From positions 1-8,549 of the forward strand of contig JAIEHQ010000093.1 in the NCBI GenBank assembly GCA_029065825.1: a stretch of 8,549 nt of DNA, given 5' to 3'. Position numbers and translations under genes: made by a program. The DNA comes from Alistipes sp. Its GTDB lineage: Bacteria; Bacteroidota; Bacteroidia; Bacteroidales; Rikenellaceae. The notes beneath the pieces are model-generated. The model was not told the origin of the DNA and did not search any database. It worked only from the letters and a program-made list of their open reading frames with translations. Below are positions 6,183 through 8,549 of the stretch, in pieces; position 1 is the stretch's first letter, and the number at the start of each line of letters is the position of its first letter.

Positions 6183-7206
6183 CGCACTCCAGTTTTTGCA
6201 GAAAATCCGTTTCCGAATCGTCTATGAATGAAATATTTATAGGCAGAAAATACATTTTGCGCCGCACCTCCGCGGGAATCTTCCCGGGGTGCGCCATCTT
6301 GACCGCATCCTTTTCGGTCGTGATGAGTATCGCCTCCGGATGACGGGCCAGCAAATTTCCGACCAGATTCATGTCCTTGACACGATAGACGTGGTGATCG
6401 TCGAAACGCACGTCCTCCACCACCCGATAGCTGCCGCGCAGCCCCTCGACGAACGGGCCGGGATTGCCGATGCCCGACATGGCGATCACGGGCTGGCCGT
6501 AGTGCAACTCCCCGACCGCCTCTTCGGGGAAGAGCGGCTGCGGGCGGAAGCTCTCGAAACGGGTAAAATAGACCCGCTGGTAGGCGACCTGCACCAGCAC
6601 CTTGCGCAGGATGCGCCGGTCGATCGGAGCCATGTTCTCGGGACACTTGGTCACGATGAAATAGTTGGCGCGGTGCAGCTGCTCGGGCAGGTCGCGCAGG
6701 TTGCCCAGAGGCAGCATCCGGTCGTGCTGCACGGGTCGCGTGGCATCGATCATCACGATGTTGATCTTCGGGGCCACATAGCGGTGCTGGAAGCCGTCGT
6801 CCATGACGATCAGATCGACCTCGGGATGCTCCCGCCGGATCCGCCGGATGGCCTCGGCCCGCTTCTCGCAGACCACCACCACCGTGTCGGGAAACTTGCG
6901 CTTGATCTGCAGCGGCTCGTCGCCCACCTCGCGGTAGTGCGCCCCGACCGCGACCTCGCGATAGCCTTTCGTCCGCCGGCCGTAGCCGCGCGAGAGGAGC
7001 GCCACGCGGTGCGTCTGCGACATATAGGAGATAATCATCTCGGCCATAGGGGTCTTGCCCGTGCCGCCGACGGTAATGTTGCCGATGCAGACGATCGGAA
7101 TGTCGAACCGCTCCTGCTTGAGCACGCCCCAATCGAAAAGCCGGTGGCGCAACACGACCCCCAGCTTATACAGATACGACGCGGTTATCAGCAAAAAATT
7201 CGGCAT
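6139..7206 (-). CDS. lpxK: Tetraacyldisaccharide 4'-kinase (lipid A biosynthesis)
   Basis: Inner-membrane-associated kinase that uses ATP to phosphorylate the 4' position of the tetraacyl-disaccharide-1-phosphate precursor, giving lipid IVA. The 355-residue protein has an N-terminal hydrophobic/amphipathic segment (about 1-28), the LpxK P-loop IGNITVGGTGKTP (41-53, K51), LSRGYGRRTKGY (71-82), VGDEP (94-98), DDGFQHR (136-142) and a C-terminal domain with ITTEKDAVK. The reading frame stays open upstream to an ATG at 7311, but the start at 7206 is preferred: it gives the usual LpxK N-terminus (hydrophobic helix, then RLFDWGVL), and the promoter at 7232-7262 would start transcription downstream of the longer start. 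It overlaps the next gene, punA, and heads that operon. A gene for a Gram-negative outer-membrane component fits a Bacteroidota host. Confidence 0.94.
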   Translation of the reverse strand: MPNFLLITASYLYKLGVVLRHRLFDWGVLKQERFDIPIVCIGNITVGGTGKTPMAEMIISYMSQTHRVALLSRGYGRRTKGYREVAVGAHYREVGDEPLQIKRKFPDTVVVVCEKRAEAIRRIRREHPEVDLIVMDDGFQHRYVAPKINIVMIDATRPVQHDRMLPLGNLRDLPEQLHRANYFIVTKCPENMAPIDRRILRKVLVQVAYQRVYFTRFESFRPQPLFPEEAVGELHYGQPVIAMSGIGNPGPFVEGLRGSYRVVEDVRFDDHHVYRVKDMNLVGNLLARHPEAILITTEKDAVKMAHPGKIPAEVRRKMYFLPINISFIDDSETDFLQKLECDVREDETDGGIHSR

Positions 7207-7231
7207 CAGAAAAATTTCGGCATTCAGCAAC

Positions 7232-7262
7232 CAAAGGTAGCAACTATCGAGAGAATTACAAA
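7232..7262 (-). promoter_or_regulatory. Promoter of the lpxK-punA-ssb operon (TTTG-N19-TACCTTTG)
   Basis: On the minus strand, TTTG (plus CAAA, 7259-7262) is followed after 19 bp by TACCTTTG (plus CAAAGGTA, 7232-7239). Both elements and the spacing match the Bacteroidota housekeeping promoter (TTTG, 19-21 bp, TAnnTTTG). The inferred start site is about 7225-7229, around 20 bases before the lpxK ATG at 7206, so translation cannot begin at the in-frame ATG at 7311. Confidence 0.8.
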
Positions 7263-7334
7263 GGAATCGACGCAAAACTTGAGAAACAACGGAAAATTCG
7301 TCCTCCGGCATACGCTATCTTCGCGTTATTTCGT

Positions 7335-7342
7335 TATCTTTG
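7335..7342 (+). promoter_or_regulatory. -7 promoter box of the M23 peptidase gene (TATCTTTG)
   Basis: TATCTTTG is an exact TAnnTTTG match ending only 5 bp before the ATG at 7348. Transcription starting a few bases downstream would leave essentially no 5' leader. No TTTG -33 element is seen 19-21 bp upstream. A near-match, TATCTTCG (7316-7323), lies just upstream and could be the functional box instead. Confidence 0.5.
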
Positions 7343-7347
7343 CTGGT

Positions 7348-8549
7348 ATGAATCCACGCATCAGAACAACCGTCCTGCTGGCCGTCCTGTCGCTCGCGGC
7401 CGCATGTCATCGCACCGCCCCGGACAGCGCTTCGGAGTGCGGACAGCTTCCCGAACCGACCCTCCTCTACGGCATCGTCGCCGACGACTATCGCATCGAG
7501 CGGCAGATCATCGGTCCGGGCGAGACGCTCGGCGGCATTCTGGGCCGCTACGGCGTGCCGGCCCGCGACATCGACCGGCTCGACAAAATCGCACGCGAGG
7601 TATTCCCGCTGCGCAACATCCGCGCGGGCCAGAACTACACGGCCTTCATCCACGAAGACTCGCTCAACGCCCCCCATCTGGACTATCTGGTCTATGAACG
7701 CAACCTCTCGCAATACGTTACCTTCCGGCTGGCGGACGACTCGCTGGCCGTTACCACGGGCGAAAGGTCGTACGACATCCGCCGCCTGAAGAAGACCGCC
7801 GAGATCCGCTCGTCGCTCTGGGAGGCGATCGTCGGAGCGGGCATGCCCGCTGCGCTGGCCGCGGAGATGGAGGACATCTACCAATCGACCGTCAGCTTCT
7901 TCAACCTCCAGAAGGGCGACAGCTTCACGGTCATCTACGACGAACGCATGATCGACACCCTCTCGGCGGGCATCGGCCGCATCTGGGGGGCGAAGTTCGA
8001 CTTCGGCGGCAAAACCTACTACGCCATCCCCTTCCGTCAGGGCAACAAAATCGCCTACTGGGACACAGATGGCAACAGCCTGCGCAAGCAGCTGCTCATC
8101 ACGCCGCTCAAATACACCCGCATCAGCTCCCGCTTTACCTACCGGCGGCTCCATCCCGTCCACAAGGTTTACCGGGCGCATACGGGAGTCGATTTCGCCG
8201 CGCCGAAAGGGACTCCGGTGCACGCCGTGGCCGACGGCACGGTCGTCTTCAAGGGCTGGGGCGGAGGCGGAGGCAACACCCTGAAGATCCAGCACAACAA
8301 CGGCTACACCACGGGCTACCTCCACCTGAGCGGCTTCGCCAAGGGGATCGCCCGGGGCGCACGCGTGACGCAGGGGCAACTGATCGGCTACGTGGGCAGC
8401 ACCGGCACCTCGACGGGCCCCCACCTCGACTACCGAGTCTGGAAGAACGGCAAACCGATCGACCCGCTGAAGATCCCGCAGGAGCCGGGCGAGCCGATCG
8501 CCGCGGCCAACCGCGCGGCCTTCGAATATGTCCGCGACCGGATCGTGGC
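7348..8549 (+). CDS. Lipoprotein M23-family metallopeptidase with LysM-like region (3' end outside window)
   Basis: Predicted envelope lipoprotein, probably a peptidoglycan DD-endopeptidase of the MepM/YebA type that cuts cross-links during wall growth. The 400 visible codons start with a lipoprotein signal peptide (basic N-region, then VLLAVLSLAAAC, lipidated Cys20). A LysM-like segment (about 48-95, GPGETLGGILGRYGV) and an intermediate domain (about 105-265) follow, then the M23 domain with HTGVD (H278, D282), YLHLSGF (H326) and GPHLDYRV (H359, D361), ending with NGKPIDPLK. The last motif is HLD where the classical family has HLH. The frame has no stop before the window edge; the visible C-terminus looks close to complete by comparison with remembered homologues. 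The start is chosen because it gives an ideal 20-residue lipoprotein signal. It is transcribed divergently from lpxK. Confidence 0.9.
   Translation, partial: MNPRIRTTVLLAVLSLAAACHRTAPDSASECGQLPEPTLLYGIVADDYRIERQIIGPGETLGGILGRYGVPARDIDRLDKIAREVFPLRNIRAGQNYTAFIHEDSLNAPHLDYLVYERNLSQYVTFRLADDSLAVTTGERSYDIRRLKKTAEIRSSLWEAIVGAGMPAALAAEMEDIYQSTVSFFNLQKGDSFTVIYDERMIDTLSAGIGRIWGAKFDFGGKTYYAIPFRQGNKIAYWDTDGNSLRKQLLITPLKYTRISSRFTYRRLHPVHKVYRAHTGVDFAAPKGTPVHAVADGTVVFKGWGGGGGNTLKIQHNNGYTTGYLHLSGFAKGIARGARVTQGQLIGYVGSTGTSTGPHLDYRVWKNGKPIDPLKIPQEPGEPIAAANRAAFEYVRDRIV

Noticed and set aside
7207..7311. A 35-residue N-terminal extension of LpxK from the ATG at 7311
   Set aside because: A strong promoter (7232-7262) lies inside the extension, and LpxK proteins normally begin at the hydrophobic segment that starts at 7206.
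7315..8424. A 369-residue minus-strand frame opposite the M23 peptidase gene
   Set aside because: It is antisense to a gene with a lipoprotein signal and M23 motifs, and has no recognisable domain of its own.

Overview
The window looks like ordinary chromosomal DNA from a GC-rich member of the Bacteroidota, most probably an Alistipes-like (Rikenellaceae) gut bacterium. This rests on Bacteroidota-type -7 promoter boxes (TAnnTTTG) in AT-rich islands between GC-rich genes, a eukaryotic-type (GH13_8-like) glycogen branching enzyme, weak or absent Shine-Dalgarno sequences, and protein sequences that resemble Bacteroidota families. The genus is an inference from memory of homologues; no search was run.

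Layout, left to right. Positions 1-23 may be the first codons of a leftward gene that runs off the window, preceded by a leftward promoter box at 53-60. Positions 150-180 are a strong leftward intrinsic terminator for a POT/PTR-family peptide transporter (203-1882, minus). A 124-bp AT-rich gap then carries two closely opposed -7 boxes, one for the transporter and one for a rightward pair: branching enzyme glgB (2007-4031) and a HAD phosphatase (4044-4697), 12 bp apart. A 207-bp gap (4698-4904) separates this pair from a convergent leftward operon and holds a large hairpin terminator. Read in the direction of transcription, that operon is lpxK (start 7206), a purine nucleoside phosphorylase that overlaps the end of lpxK, and ssb, 12 bp further on. 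The lpxK promoter at 7232-7262 is the best in the window, a TTTG-N19-TACCTTTG match. Divergent from it, a lipoprotein M23 metallopeptidase with a LysM-like segment starts at 7348 and is cut by the right edge.

The genes cover peptide uptake, glycogen branching with an unassigned phosphatase, lipid A 4'-phosphorylation, purine salvage, single-strand DNA binding and peptidoglycan remodelling. Apart from co-transcription of glgB with the HAD gene and of lpxK-punA-ssb, no common pathway is evident. I found no mobile element, CRISPR array, tRNA, rRNA, riboswitch or defence-like cassette, and no convincing undescribed system. The most interesting details are the rearranged helix layout and altered ExxER motif of the peptide transporter, the opposed promoters at 1959-1987, the HLD in place of HLH in the M23 enzyme, and the possibly leaderless start of that gene.
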